Numbered from the stretch's first letter, positions 21,545 to 33,002 are shown. The stretch is DNA of 64,000 nucleotides from Bedellia somnulentella (GCA_963576735.1 OY755187.1:11656001-11720000), one strand, 5' to 3'. Numbers and translations are program-made. The notes: a model not told the origin generated them from the letters alone.

Positions 21545-21670
21545 CGCTAATATTTCGCTGCGATATTGTTTGATAACTTCGTATATTTCGTGTCTCTTGT
21601 CAGCCGGGAACATGACCAGCAGGTGCGGAGGAAGATACTCCGACTCAATAGGACATAACGAAGCTATGAA
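21545..21670 (-). CDS. Probable internal exon of an unidentified host gene (42 codons)
   Basis: On the minus strand, a 126-nt block lies between a textbook acceptor (pyrimidine tract ending TTCTTTTTCTTTCAG) and a strong donor (GCG|GTAAGAGAATC). Only one frame is open across it. It starts FIASLCPIESEYLPPHLLVM, continues FPADKRHEIYEVIKQ and ends YRSEILA, with both boundaries in phase 0. Codons are mixed in GC, unlike the surrounding AT-rich DNA, and the block is unlike every repeat in the window. I do not recognise the protein. It is soluble-looking, with an amphipathic acidic/basic C-terminal half. The neighbouring exons must lie beyond large repeat-filled introns and I could not find them. 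Confidence 0.65.
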
Positions 21671-22552
21671 CTGAAAGAAAAAGAATGTCTAAATACGAGT
21701 TTGCCCTCACCACCTTAACCTTTAAGTAGCTCTTTGCACATTAATAAGATACACCATAGGGTTCCCCAAGAGATTCTAACACTTCTTATAGTATAAGATC
21801 CCACTGCTGAATCTCTACGTTCATGGCGTACAGAGTCAAACACAGATTTTAACATAAGTTTATGAATAGGAGATTATATTGACAGCACGCAGCCAGGCAA
21901 AAGTGGCCGCAAGTAATTTTAATTTAAATAATGTTTATTATTTTCTGGAGAAAAATTTCGTTCACTTGTTTTTCAAATATAATACCACCCACATGATAAA
22001 AATGTATATAGAGAATTTAAAAATCGATAGGTGCCGTTGCACATTTGGCCGCAACTACCTCGCAGCCAGGTATAAACAGGTTATATTTTGGTATGTTTTA
22101 TACGTTCATATGTTACACGCATGTTTCTTATATGAAATTAAAGCTACTTTTTTTCCTTATATGATGATATATGGCTGCCTGTGAAAAAATGGCCGCAAAT
22201 CAGGGTTGCCATCTTTTAAAAACGCGAGATTTCCAAGATAAGGAGAAAGAGTCCAAGGTACATTTATATACAAATAACAACGAAGTCCTTTCACGGCATA
22301 ACCATTGTACCCAAAGTTGGTGGATAAAATATAAATCCGTAAATATGGGAGAGAACAAAAAAATAATATAATTAATTTACGGTAATAAATACCACCAGTG
22401 AACCATCAACAACAAATAAGAAATATAATAACCTTTCATGTTATTTTCATACAGTTTTAAACAAAGAAAGATATCTTTACTCTTCAATAACAAAACGAAA
22501 TTCACAACGCATATCTTGTCTATAAAACTATCTAATTCATTTTATCAATTTA
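21671..22552. other. No recognised feature; probably intron
   Basis: AT-rich with a few short open frames (21879-22184, 22171-22371) lacking motifs. Two similar pieces around 21885 and 22040 (CAGCCAGG... near TGGCCGCAA) hint at a small internal repeat. Confidence 0.4.
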
Positions 22553-22803
22553 GCTGTGTAGTGTCGGCTTAGAATAGCACTACCCCATTTCTTCCGGTGG
22601 GTATACGTAATAGGCGACTAACGGACGTGGGGTTTTTTAAGGGATTTTTGGGCGATTTGGTTGGAGACCCATCACCAACAACTTTTATTCTACCATCTTT
22701 TCCCCACTCAACTTCCAAAAGTGGCTGAGGAATTTCTAATTTCTCAGCTCTGGCTACCCCTTGTAGGGATTTATAGCCCTGAGTATATGTATGTATGTAT
22801 GTG
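22553..22803 (+). mobile_element. RN repeat, full length
   Basis: GCTGTGTAGTGTCGGCTTAG at the start, GGGCGATTTGGTTGGAGACC in the middle, GCCCTGAGTATATGTATG and the (TATG)n tail at the end. Confidence 0.85.
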
Positions 22804-23202
22804 TCATTTTATTGCTACATATTTCTTACCAAAGTCTCAGGGATCATATCAACTGGATGAGACAAATCCCCTTATGTAACACAATTTGTTTTCGAGGGAA
22901 ATGAAAGACTGTCTCAACAATATGTGAAAGATATTTTGCTGTCACAACGAACGCTCAGTAGCCAAGAAAACAAGCTTAATATCAATACCGAAAAGATATT
23001 TTTGTGTCATGAAAATAAGGAAGCTGATGCTATGAAACATGATTCGGTATAATAACAAAATTATTCGTTAATATGTCCTGTTCTGAGCGATGCCAATGTT
23101 GTAAATTAGTTTAAGAAAGTCTCCGTTTTTAGTTTTGTTTTATGTAATTTAATATTATATAATAATATTGATTATTTGTAAATTGTCATACACAAGTAAA
23201 AT
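22804..23202. other. No recognised feature
   Basis: AT-rich; no repeat family or coding signal seen. Confidence 0.4.
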
Positions 23203-23209
23203 TGGAAGG

Positions 23210-25490
23210 ATGAATTGGAAATAGAAGAAGCATGGGATATGCTCAAATCATCAATGGTTGAATGTGCGACGGATGTGTGTGGATTGAGTAAGAGGACAAA
23301 TAGACAAGTTGGTGGGATAAAAATATGAAAGAGGCAATTGGAGATAAGACGAAAGCTTGGTTGAATTTACTAGCGATCAGAGAGAGATGTAGTGCTGAAA
23401 AGTGAAGATATGTATAAGAGAGTAAAGAATGATGTAAAGAAAAAAATTGAAAAGATAAAGCGTGATTTGCAAGAGTGGTGTGAGAGAAAACTTTCTGATA
23501 ATTTCCGGAATAACCAAAAGTTATTCTGGAAATATATCCGGAAAGAAAAGGGAGTTTCCCAAAGCACGAGAGTGAATGTAGTGAGAGATGAACAGGGTGA
23601 ATTGGCGACGGATGAAAGTAGCATAGGACGAGTATGGAAGAACTATTTTGAGGGACTGTTTGAAAAAGAGGATTCACCTATTTCTTCGCCAATTGGTAAC
23701 ATTGTTGACTGGAATGAGGCAATGGGTGACAGTAGTGACAGTGAGATTAGTATGGAAGAAGTACTATAAGCATTAAAAAGTATGAAAGTAGGGAAAGCGG
23801 CAGAGTATGATAGGATAAGTATCGAAATGCTGAGGGCTGGTAAAGGGTTGGTGGCTTCCTGGCTGTACTTCCTTTTTCAAAAGTGCTGGTCGAGTGGTAA
23901 AGTACCACGAGATTGGTGCAGGGCAGTAATTGTACCCTTATATAAAGGAAAAGGGTCACACCAGGAAGCTGAAAACTACCGCGGAATCAGCCTACTCAGT
24001 GTTGTCGGTAAATTGTATGCAAAGGTATTGATTGAAAGAGTGATGACTGAAACAAATGACAAAATTTAGGATGTGCAAGCAGAATTTAGAAAGGGAATTA
24101 AAATCTTCTCTTTAAGGAGCAGCACTGAAAAGTTCTTAGCCAAGAACCGAAAGGTGTATTGCTCCTTCATAGATTTAGAGAAGGCGTATGATAGGGTGGT
24201 AAGAAAGTATCTGTGGGAGGTGTTATCCAAGTTCGGATTGGGGAGCCAACTTATACGTGCATTGGTATCACTCTATGAGGATTCTAGTGCATGTGTAAGA
24301 ATAAACGGGGAAAACACAGACTGGTTCGGCATCTCTAGGGGTGTCCGACAGGGATGTGAAGCTTCTCCGTGGCTCTTAATTTGTTCATGGATGACTGTCT
24401 GATAGAGTTGCGTGAAAGTGATTATGGACTAAGAATGGGTGGATTCGTCATCAAATGCCTCTTATATGCTGAAGAGTTGCAAGAGGTGGTGAATATTGCA
24501 TGTGCGTCGTTTGAAAGAAAAGAAATGAGAGTGAATGTAGATAAAACCAAAACCATGGTTTTTGAGAGAGAGGAGAATATGACTGTATGCGTGATAGAGA
24601 TCAATGTTAAGAAAGTGGAACAAGTGAAAGAGTTCGTATATCTGGGAAGTTTGTTCACTAGGGATGGAAAGTGTCATGAAGATATTGAAAGAAGAGTAAA
24701 AAAAGGGTAATGCGGTAAATGGAGCACTGGATAGTCTCATGTCTAGTCAGTCGGTGTCCGAAAAGGCCCGAATGGCTGTGCATGATGCCGTTCTTGTTCC
24801 TACGCTTATGTTGGCAGTGAATGCTGGGTGTGGCAGAAGAAGCATGAAAGCAGAGTGAATGCAGTGGAGGTGAGGTCCCTCAGAAAAAAATGTAATGTTA
24901 GGTTATATGATCGTGTGAGTAATGAAGTGATTCGGGAAAGGTGTGGTGTAAAAGATGATATTGTAAGAAAGATAGAAAAAGGAATGTTGAGATGGTTTGG
25001 GCATATAGAGAGGATGGAGACAGTAAATTGGTGAAAGAGATCTATAGAGCCAATGAGAAGGTAGTGTTAGTAGAGGACGACCTCGGAGGACACATTTCGA
25101 TCAAATAGAAATCGTGAGGAAACCCACATGGCTGAGTTGTACTTAGTCATGTGACAGTGTATTCGTACAAAACGGCGATAGGCCTGCTCCCTATCACGTG
25201 AGTACACTGTCCATGCAAAACGTGGGCACTCTGAACACCAGGTGACAAAGTCACGTGATGTTCAGAAGTATTAGTACCTCTGCCAACCCCTTCGGGGATA
25301 TTCGGCGTGAACGTTTATGTTATGTTATGTTATGTTAGAAAATGTGCTCAAAAAGGCAGCAGGTGTCCGAAGAACGAAGAATAAAAGATCATGTATGAAA
25401 AGATTGATGGATGTGAATGAAGCGAGAGAGGTTTGCCAGGATCGTACTAAGTGGCGATCGATAGTCTCTGCCTACCCCAATGGGAACTAA
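23210..25490 (+). pseudogene. RTE-L reverse transcriptase, heavily broken
   Basis: The linker (KKIEKIKRDLQEWCERKLSD, FRNNQKLFWKYIRKEKG) is followed by the RT: NYRGISLLSVVGKLYAK, FIDLEKAYDRV and GVRQGCEASPWL. Breaks include a stop at 23767-23769, a TAG at 24067-24069, a small deletion removing GCMD-type residues near 24100, and a frame change near 24375. A deletion at 24470 joins LLYA directly to EELQE, removing the catalytic ASP-ASP of motif C. A frameshift in an A run follows near 24705, and a base loss near 24813. This copy is clearly dead. Confidence 0.8.
25112..25335 (+). mobile_element. SINE-A, 5'-truncated, inside RTE-L copy 2
   Basis: From TCGTGAGGAAACCCACATG to the (TTATG)n end, flanked by TAGAAA at 25106-25111 and 25336-25341. 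Removing it restores RTE-L sequence (GATCAAATAGAAAATGTGCTC). Confidence 0.85.
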
Positions 25491-25639
25491 CGGCGTGAGT
25501 ATAGGTATGAGCATATGTATGTAAAATAAACTAAAACTTAAATATTTTTATAATTATGGTTTCGGTTTTTTAGACTAGAAAGTTTTATATAATTGCGCCA
25601 ACAACAGATTTGACTGTTGTAATAAAATAGTTGACGTAA

Positions 25640-25915
25640 CTAATCATGAATGCTTAATCTAACAATGACTAATACTACTGCACCTGTAGCACCTCTATAA
25701 ACAGCACGAGACATTATAAATGATACGTTTCCTTTTTTCCAAATTGCAATAAAAGCATAAAAGCTGATCCAAAGGCGTGGCAGCCGTCCAAAAACCCGTA
25801 CGAAACATTTATATTGATCAGCGGTGAACAAAGTCATTCCATTATAACAACCAATTCCCAATTCGGCACTAGGTATCCACCACGTAAATGAAGTCGCACA
25901 TAATTTGAGGGACAT
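25640..25915 (-). CDS. Unidentified 91-codon open frame
   Basis: I do not recognise it. The predicted peptide (MSLKLCATSFTWW..., FGRLPRLWISFYAF, AVYRGATGAVVLVIV) is rich in aromatic and hydrophobic residues, with two stretches long enough to be membrane segments. No splice sites, poly-A signal or repeat match was found. It could be a remnant of a transposon or viral-like gene, or chance. Confidence 0.25.
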   Translation of the reverse strand: MSLKLCATSFTWWIPSAELGIGCYNGMTLFTADQYKCFVRVFGRLPRLWISFYAFIAIWKKGNVSFIMSRAVYRGATGAVVLVIVRLSIHD

Positions 25916-26145
25916 GAATGGCCATACTGACCGTTTGGTTTTTTCTGTACAGATAGCAATGTAGTTGAATATTTGATGACATTTTAGCAGTATTTTTATT
26001 TAGCTAACCTTAGTGTTTATTTGCCGCAGAATCGAGCTTACTCTGAAGTGACGAATCTCCACGCTCTGGCGGGTGGAAATTCACACCTGCTAGGTGTAGG
26101 TTGGCTTGCTGGATTGGTTTTATAGTATTACTATCCAGGAGTTGA

Positions 26146-26497
26146 ACAACTAAGATAGCTCAGTGGTTAGAGCATGCGCTTATAATGCACATTGGCGTCG
26201 GTTTAAATCCTGGGATGGGCCCTACACCCATGTGCCTTTTTAAAAGTCATATTTGTGTTTTTACATCTTGGTTTTTCAAACTTCCCGAGGAAACCCACAT
26301 GAATAAGTTGTACTTAGTCATGTGACTCTGTATTCTTACAAAACGGTGATAGGCCTGCCCCTTATCAAGTGAGTACACTCTCCAAGCCAAACGTGGGTAC
26401 TCTCAACACCAGATGGCGATTTAATTTAATGTTCAGAAGTTTTAGTACCTCTGCCAACACCTTCGGGGATATACGGCGTGAACGTTTGAGTTTTTGT
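26146..26497 (+). mobile_element. SINE-A, near full length
   Basis: tRNA-like head with A box TAGCTCAGTGG and B box GGTTTAAATCC (26154-26214), then the body GAGGAAACCCACATGAATAAG, ACGGTGATAGGCC, AACGTGGGTACTCTCAAC, and the end GGCGTGAACGTTTGAG. The head differs from other SINE-A copies (CTTATAATGC anticodon region). Confidence 0.8.
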
Positions 26498-27350
26498 AAA
26501 AGACAAACATTCCCAAATACGATGCTTTTCACGACCTGAAATATATTTTGTTTTCCTAGCTTTTATCTGCACGTCATTGTGTAGAAACATCCCTACTTCC
26601 TGGAAAAAATATATTGGAACTAAATCGCTTCTTCTCGGAACTCCCCAAAATAGTATCACTTTCGACTAAAGTACAGACACAAAAGCTAAGACAGAATCAT
26701 AAACGTGATACAGCCTTGCGTAGATATTATAACTCATTCACAAAACATATCTCCGGTATCAAACATTCGTCGCAGTATCAAAATCTAATTGAATTTCTAC
26801 CGTTTCCTACCAACAATAACGAGATGAAGCGAAGCATCGTTCTTCTGTTGACAGTCTTTTGTGAAAACTTAAATTATATTTGTTACATTTAGCTTCTCAA
26901 AATACAATTATGTTCGTCTTGCTTTTGATTTGTTGATATCAACTTTGTAAGATCTTTTGTTTAGTATCGCTATTGGTTATGCAATAAGAAACTTATTAAG
27001 ATTTCTCTTTTATTTGTAGCGTTGTGTGTAAGAAAGAATAGCATTAACCCATTTCTTTTCACAGTTCTTGTCAAAGGGACTTTGTGATTGTTTTAGCAAT
27101 GTGACTAGAGGCCCGTCACTAACATTCTTATATTTTATTCCTTTGAATTTTTCGACTGAGGGTTTTCTGATACCGAAGCGTTGGCTGCACCTTTGTGTGA
27201 TTTTAAGCCGAGATTTTTTTATTTTACTATGATAAATTTACCTTGACTTGGATATACGAGAATTCTATCATTTAAATTGAATATTTTTTCATTAAAGGCT
27301 GATTTTCTAAGTCATATACCTTGTTTCGGTGTTGCTTGTTCAAAACTCCG
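26498..27350. other. No convincing gene
   Basis: A 92-codon frame at 26614-26892 has no recognisable motif. 27017-27200 faintly resembles a very old RN copy (GTAGCGTTGTGTG, AATAGCATTAACCCATTTC). Otherwise AT-rich. Confidence 0.4.
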
Positions 27351-27420
27351 TCAATCTTCTCATACATGCTCTTTTATTCTTCATACTTCGGACGCCTGCC
27401 TTTCTGAGCACACTTTTCTT
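27351..27420 (-). pseudogene. RTE-L C-terminal fragment
   Basis: TCAATCTTCTCATACATGC, CTTTTATTCTTCATACTTCG and TTTCTGAGCACA correspond on the minus strand to the CLKKAGVRSMKNKRACMKRL region of RTE-L. Confidence 0.7.
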
Positions 27421-27767
27421 TGTTTTTCTATTATCTTAATTACAAAATAAGGATCATATACCATGGATTTATGCTTTCCTTTACTTTGTATGCTTTTAAG
27501 ATAAAAGCCTTCTTTAAGCATGGTATATTGTTCCGATTGCTCTCCGTACTTTGCAATACACAAAAACATCTATATAATACATCAAGATTTCACAAAATAG
27601 TATCATTGATTGTCGTTTTAAAGTATAAACTTCTGTTGCCCCAAAACCAACTTAAATAACTATAATTTATATAGATTATGATATTGAAAAGGTTATAATT
27701 TCACATGAATAACTTTTACTATATAAAAATCTCCAGTTTTTAAATTAATTAATAACGCCTTTTTAAA

Positions 27768-27975
27768 TACATACATAGTAACATATACTCACGTCTATAA
27801 ATACCTAAAAGGCTTATCAGAAAAAATCTGACAAATCTTCAGCCACTTTTGGAAATTAAGTGTGTAAAACCATCTCCAACCGTATCGCCTTAAAAAGCCC
27901 TCAGTCACCTCTTCGGTTCACTCATGAGAAAATAAGGTAATTCTATAGTATATTCGAAGCCAGCACTACACAGCA
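27768..27975 (-). mobile_element. RN repeat, diverged
   Basis: Tail ATACATACATAG, CTCACGTCTATAAATACC, CAGCCACTTTTGGAAATT, CTCCAACCGTATCGCC, and end CCAGCACTACACAGC. Confidence 0.75.
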
Positions 27976-28670
27976 TAATAAACTTCGTATTATGTAAAAG
28001 TTACAAACAAAACAATTGTTTTGCCAACCTTATCCAAGAACAGCGAACGGTTTTTCATTATTCAGGTTTTCTATTCGAGAGCCTGTGAATCGTATCTTGC
28101 ATATTTTACCATCTCAGTCACCTTCTTATGTACCCGAGACACCTTCGTAACATTCATTTTCCGCTCAATAGACCACGGAATCCTTTTAGGAGATAACTAA
28201 TAAATGAATTTGGTGAAAATAATGTTTCTAGCTCACGTAGGGTTTTTTAAGATGAATTATTTAAACAGATTTTCAGTTAGATAAGGTTTTAGTAAATCAT
28301 GTTTGTAATCTTTTCTATATGTCTACCCTAATAGCGTTAATAAGGCCTTCTGTTGAAATCATCGTTTGATATTATTTCAACCTAATATAATATTACACCA
28401 ACCTATCATCCTAAGCTGTGTGGAATCCTTGTTTGTCATTATCATTCTAAAAAATTTGGACGAAATAATTTAATAGCAATGCTGCTGTATTCCAATATAG
28501 GAGGAAAAGTATTTTATCCATTCTTTATAAAGCAGTCGGGTACGTTGCTTTCCAATCCAGCTTAAAATGGATAGCACGGCATCTATCAATCTAAAGCAAT
28601 AAAGAGTAATTGATATATGGGGGAGCGTAGCTCATGTGTGCATAATAGAAACGTTAAGAAATATAATTCC
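27976..28670. other. No recognised feature
   Basis: AT-rich; no coding or repeat signal that I can support. Confidence 0.4.
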
Positions 28671-28770
28671 AAATTCACATTTCCAAAAGTGGCTGAGGAA
28701 TTTTTGATTCCTTAGCTCTGGCTACCCCTTCTAGGGATTAACAGCCGTGAGTATAAGTAAGTAAGTAAGA
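28671..28770 (+). mobile_element. RN repeat, 3' part
   Basis: TTCCAAAAGTGGCTGAGG, TAGCTCTGGCTACCCC, CAGCCGTGAGTATAAG, with an unusual (TAAG)n tail. Confidence 0.75.
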
Positions 28771-28911
28771 AATATAAGTATAGTTTAAAAAACTCACTAT
28801 ATGTAGAAAGCATAACTATAAAGCCAAGTAAGTTTTATTTTGACTAACTTATATGTAATGTTTCCCATTCCAACACTTTCACGTTGTTTATTATATTGAC
28901 CAAATATGACT

Positions 28912-29085
28912 GTGTCGTAAGAGGTGACTAAGGATATTGAGACTACTAAGTGATTTTTGGGCGATGTGGTTGGAGACCCTTCACCAATATTTATTTTAAA
29001 ATCCTTTACCGACTAAACTAGGAATGGTAGTTTAAGAAGATTACATTTTAAATCTTTGGCTACTGTATATCAAAAAAGGACTTGA
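28912..29085 (+). mobile_element. RN repeat, diverged
   Basis: TGTCGTAAGAGGTGACTAAG, TTTTTGGGCGATGTGGTTGG, AGACCCTTCACCAAT; the 5' end and tail are lost. Confidence 0.6.
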
Positions 29086-29480
29086 ATAAACTGCTTTACA
29101 AAATATGATCATCACTTGCAACTGAATTACAGAACAAAATATAATAATAAAGATAATGCGCATACATAAACCATACACATAAGCCTGTATGCTGAAAGTG
29201 ATTTAGAAGTCCCAGTCGCTCGCTCAGAAAATGCGGGGTGTTGAAAAACATTTTGTCAGAATGAGAAATGCCCTCATGTTTACAATATAAATGATTGTCG
29301 AAGCATTTCTAATCGATCTTCTGTTCTCATATGAAAACATGGAATGACGACATAGACATAGTTCTCACATAGGTTCAGAACCACCAAAACTATGGTGTTG
29401 CTACTTTTAGTGTGTAAGTAAGAGTAAAAAAACTCAATGGGGTGTTTCATCAATACTAAACAAAATGAATGGATTAATCT

Positions 29481-30616
29481 ATATACTGCCGCGCGTGCGA
29501 TATTGGCAGTAACTAACAATTTTGTCAAAATTGAGTTATATACATATTCGGAATCAGCAAAAAAAGCTCTACAATCTGGTTTTAGTCCCGTAATTAAAAT
29601 CTAATTAGAAGTAATGTTTTTTATTAAGAATAAAGGCAGTAAGTGCGTAAAATGAGCAGGGTTGCAGCACATATCAGCAGTAACAGTATTTACTGCTAGT
29701 TTTTAAGTTTGACACTGGAGTCGCTTAATACCATTGCTTGTCATATTGGCAGTAAGTACTTATTATGTATGGAAGCGTCTAACAATTTTGCCTTGGATTT
29801 GATAAAGGCTGGTTATTATCCGGTTCACATACAGTATTTAAACTTAGTCCTTCCTATAACTAGCAAGTAAATAATACAAAGTGTTTAAAGATAGAAGATA
29901 TTACAATTTATCTAAGACCAGGCTTAAGAATGTTGATCTCAAAATGTTATTCTAATTTTAAGTAATACAGTGAAATGTTACAGAAACTATGTTTCATTGT
30001 ACTTACCCATTTAATAATGTTATTCATTAGTATTTTAACTTCTCTTTACCAAAAGCTCTAATATTCCTTTATGATATAACTTGCTATAGAAAAACTATTA
30101 AGACTGATTCTGATTAAAAAGTAAAATAATTGGTAAATCGTTACTAAATATAAGCTTTATAAGTACCAAAAATGATTATTATGTTGAAGTGGCACATGAG
30201 AATTTTGTAATTTATGTCACTTTTTTAAATACCTTTAATAAATGAATATTTTTTATAATATCAGGCATTTTTATTAATAAGGATCATTACTTAAAAAATA
30301 TAAGGGAAACTAAGCACATCGGAAGTAAGTGCGTACTTACTGCTGATATGTTATGGGTACGATGGGGTCTCTGGTGGGAATTTTACTTAGCACAAACGGA
30401 TTTTCGTTTTTTAAATTAAATATGTAATACAAAGTACATTACTAAGTAAACAATGTTAAAGTGATTTTAATTACCTACATTAATCAGAAACAAGAAATGA
30501 AATAAATTCAAAAACATACTCATGAAAGCAAAAATTCGTAAGAAATCTTTGTGTGCCATTTACTCGGAACCATACCAGTTGCACTTACTGCCAATATCGC
30601 ACGCGCGGCAGTATAT
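29481..30616. mobile_element. Non-autonomous DNA transposon with perfect 32-bp TIRs
   Basis: 29481-29512 and 30585-30616 are exact reverse complements (ATATACTGCCGCGCGTGCG, then ATATTGGCAGTAA). The inner TIR motif ATATTGGCAGTAA recurs inside near 29746. A second inverted pair, ATATCAGCAGTAA / TTACTGCTGATAT, lies at about 29675 and 30336, all consistent with transposase binding sites. The flanks are TA-rich, so the target duplication (TA or longer) cannot be fixed. No transposase frame is present. Superfamily unknown. Confidence 0.8.
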
Positions 30617-31072
30617 ATAAAAGAAAGTGGTGTTAGTTACACTATTTATAACTCGAGAACAGATGATCCGATTTGCCTGAAAATTGTTGGAAAGGTAGCT
30701 TATAACCAGGCAGAGGACATAAGATATATATCATCACGTTAAATATCGTAGGGGGAATGCAACTAGTGATTGAATATATATTCAATGATTATATCTCATA
30801 ATAATAAAAAAACTATATTACCTTCACATGGTTATATTTTCACATATACTTATATATGTTTGTGCACAATTATTTATGTAGATTCTTTAACGGGAAAAGA
30901 ACAAATCGAGAAAGAACAGGAACAGAATCCTATCCATAGAATATTTTTTAAGATATTATAGTCACCCTATTTCTGTCTCACGAGAATGAAAAGGCAAAGC
31001 AGACTTAACACAATGAAACTAATATAAATAAATTGACATGTAGTTATTACTATTATTCTTTATTCAGATAAC
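30617..31072. other. No recognised feature
   Basis: AT-rich; short frames at 30551-30742 and 30770-30961 have no motif, and the first reads through the TIR. Confidence 0.4.
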
Positions 31073-32042
31073 TAAGTTGCCGGCTTAAAATGTTGCTCAG
31101 CCTTTCTTCCCACCGATGTTGTAAGAGGCGATAAGGTTGTGTGGGGGTTTTTAAGTGGGTTTTGGGCGATGCGGTTGCAGACCCATCACCAATGATACTC
31201 TACTTCTATCGTCTTCTAAATGTGGCTGAGAAGTTTCTAGCTCTGAAACTCTGGCTACCTTGTTTAGGGTTCCGTAGCCAAATGGCAAAAACGGGACCCT
31301 TATAGATTCGCCATGTCTGTCTGTCTCTCCGTCCGTCCGTCCGTCCGTCCGTATGTCACAGCCAGTTTATTCCGAAACTATAAGAAATACATTATTGAAA
31401 ATTGGTGCGTAGATGTATTCTGTAAACCGCATTAAGATTTTAAAATAAAATCTGAAAAAAAAACCAAAATTTTTAGGTTTGGTAAATACATAGAACTGAA
31501 ACTCAATTTTTTTTTCATCAAACCTATACGTGTGGGGTATCTATCAAAAGGTATTTAAAAATGATGTTGAGGGTTTTTTATATTTTTTTTCAAAAATGAA
31601 TAGTTTGCGCGAGAGACTTTTCCAAAGTGGTAAAATGTGTCCCCCCCCCCGTAACTTCCAAAATATGGGCATGATAAAACTGAAAAAAATATATGATGTG
31701 TATTACTATACACACTACTAACGAAAATTGGTTTGAATGAGATCTAGCCAGTAGTTCTATTTTTAAACGTCATGAATCAAATTACTTACCTAATTTCTTA
31801 ATTTCACTGAAATAAATAACAATAATTTTACTATCACAGGCCTTACGCATAAAACGTGAACCATTGTTTTCTTATAGTAAATCAGTGATAAGTAAATAAC
31901 ATTTTAAACTAAACATTTTAAACTTGTATATTACTATGTTACCTACCTGCTGCTAGTGCTGCTACGGAACCCTTCATTAGCGAGTCCATCTCAATCTTGG
32001 CCGCTTTTTGGGATTTATGGCCCTGAGTATATGTATGTATAT
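31073..32042 (+). mobile_element. RN repeat split by a MITE
   Basis: Left part 31073-31265 (GTTGCCGGCTTAAAATG, GGGCGATGCGGTTGCAGACC, AAACTCTGGCTACC). Right part about 32010-32042 (GGGATTTATGGCCCTGAG and the ATGTATGTATAT tail). Confidence 0.7.
31266..31973. mobile_element. TIR element beginning AGGGTTCCGTAGC, 708 bp
   Basis: Left end AGGGTTCCGTAGCCAAATGG; right end GCTACGGAACCCT, its inverse over 13 bases. It contains a GTCTGTCTGTCTCT-(CCGT)n tract near 31317 and a GAAATACATTATTGAAAATTGG block seen in common lepidopteran non-autonomous DNA elements. No transposase. Flanks TTA versus TTC suggest a decayed 3-bp duplication. Confidence 0.65.
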
Positions 32043-32100
32043 ACCAATATAAAATGAATATTTATATTCGGAATAATTTTTATTAAAGCATAAACATATA

Positions 32101-32457
32101 ACATAACTTAAACGTTCACGCCGAATATCCCCGAAGGGGTTGGCAGAGGTACTAATACTTCTGAACATCACGTGACTTTGTCACCTGGTGTTCAGAGTAC
32201 CCACGTTTTGCATGGACAGTCTACTCACGTGATAGGTGGCAGGCCTATCGCCGTTTTGTACGAATACACTGTCACATGACTAAGTACAACTCAGTCATGT
32301 GGGTTTCCTCATGATGTTTTCCCTCACCGTAAACAACCATGATAAATTAACCACACATACGTCTTTAGAAAAGACAAATTGGTGAAGGCCCGACCCGGGA
32401 TCTGAACACTAGTCGCTTGCACGTTAACCGGTGTTCTACCCATTGAGCTATCACGTT
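32101..32457 (-). mobile_element. SINE-A, full length
   Basis: 3' end (AACATAACTTAAACGTTCACG) at 32101 and tRNA-like head at about 32390-32457, with B box GGATCTGAACAC and A box ACCCATTGAGCTATCACG read on the complementary strand. Confidence 0.85.
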
Positions 32458-32622
32458 ATTAAAGCAATGTTGGAAGATATCCAGGGGACTGGATTGAATG
32501 CAAAACACCGTGACAATTTCGAAAAACCAATAAGCTTTAATTTAATGTTTTTTGACATGAATTCCTCATGTGGGGATTATTACTCATAAATAAAAGATGT
32601 TATTAAAGGAAAGAAAAATTTC

Positions 32623-32695
32623 GACACTGGCGGGGCTCGAACCCGCGACCTTCGGGTATACGCCCCCGTCGCTCTGCCAACTGAGCTACAGTGTC
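32623..32695 (-). tRNA. tRNA-like sequence in SINE-T
   Basis: 73 nt, same sequence as 20929-21001 except GCTCGAACCC in the T arm. Perfect acceptor and D stems, 8-nt anticodon loop. Confidence 0.5.
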
Positions 32696-32929
32696 AGTTG
32701 GCATTAATAACATCTTTTATTTATGAGTAATAATCCCCACATGAGGAATTCATGTCAAAAAATATTAAATTATGTCATAGTTAGGCGTTTCCAACATTTG
32801 CATTCTATCTGAAAAGGTAGACAAGTGGCCGTCCGAATTAGTTAAAATTCGGAGGTAGGAAATGCAAACACTGCTTGAACGTGTAAAAAAGAAACAAAAG
32901 ATAGAGAAATTTCGCGCTGGATGCCAACT

Positions 32930-33002
32930 GACACTGTAGCTCAGTTGGCAGAGCGACGGGGGCGTATACCCGAAGGTCGCGGGTTCGAGCCCCGCCAGTG
33001 TC
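32930..33002 (+). tRNA. tRNA-like sequence in SINE-T
   Basis: 73 nt: GACACTGTAGCTCAGTTGG to CCCGCCAGTGTC, followed by GAAATTTTTC, a T5 Pol III terminator. Anticodon arm as in the other copies, so a real decoding role is unlikely. Confidence 0.5.

Larger units (their letters stand above)
23203..25520 (+). mobile_element. RTE-L LINE copy 2, 5'-truncated
   Basis: Begins in the endonuclease-RT linker (GGATGAATTGGAAATAGAAG) and ends GGCGTGAGTATAGG with a degenerate TATG tail. Possible 7-bp duplication GTAAAAT at 23196-23202 and 25521-25527. Interrupted by a SINE-A (25112-25335). Confidence 0.8.

Noticed and set aside
23243..23677. Long minus-strand frame of 144 codons (and similar ones at 57900-58463, 56972-57553, 37858-38250)
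   Set aside because: Antisense of RTE-L coding sequence; low-complexity Ser/Phe/Leu peptides.
26146..26220. Genuine tRNA gene
   Set aside because: A and B boxes are present, but the stems are poor and the sequence continues into the SINE-A body.
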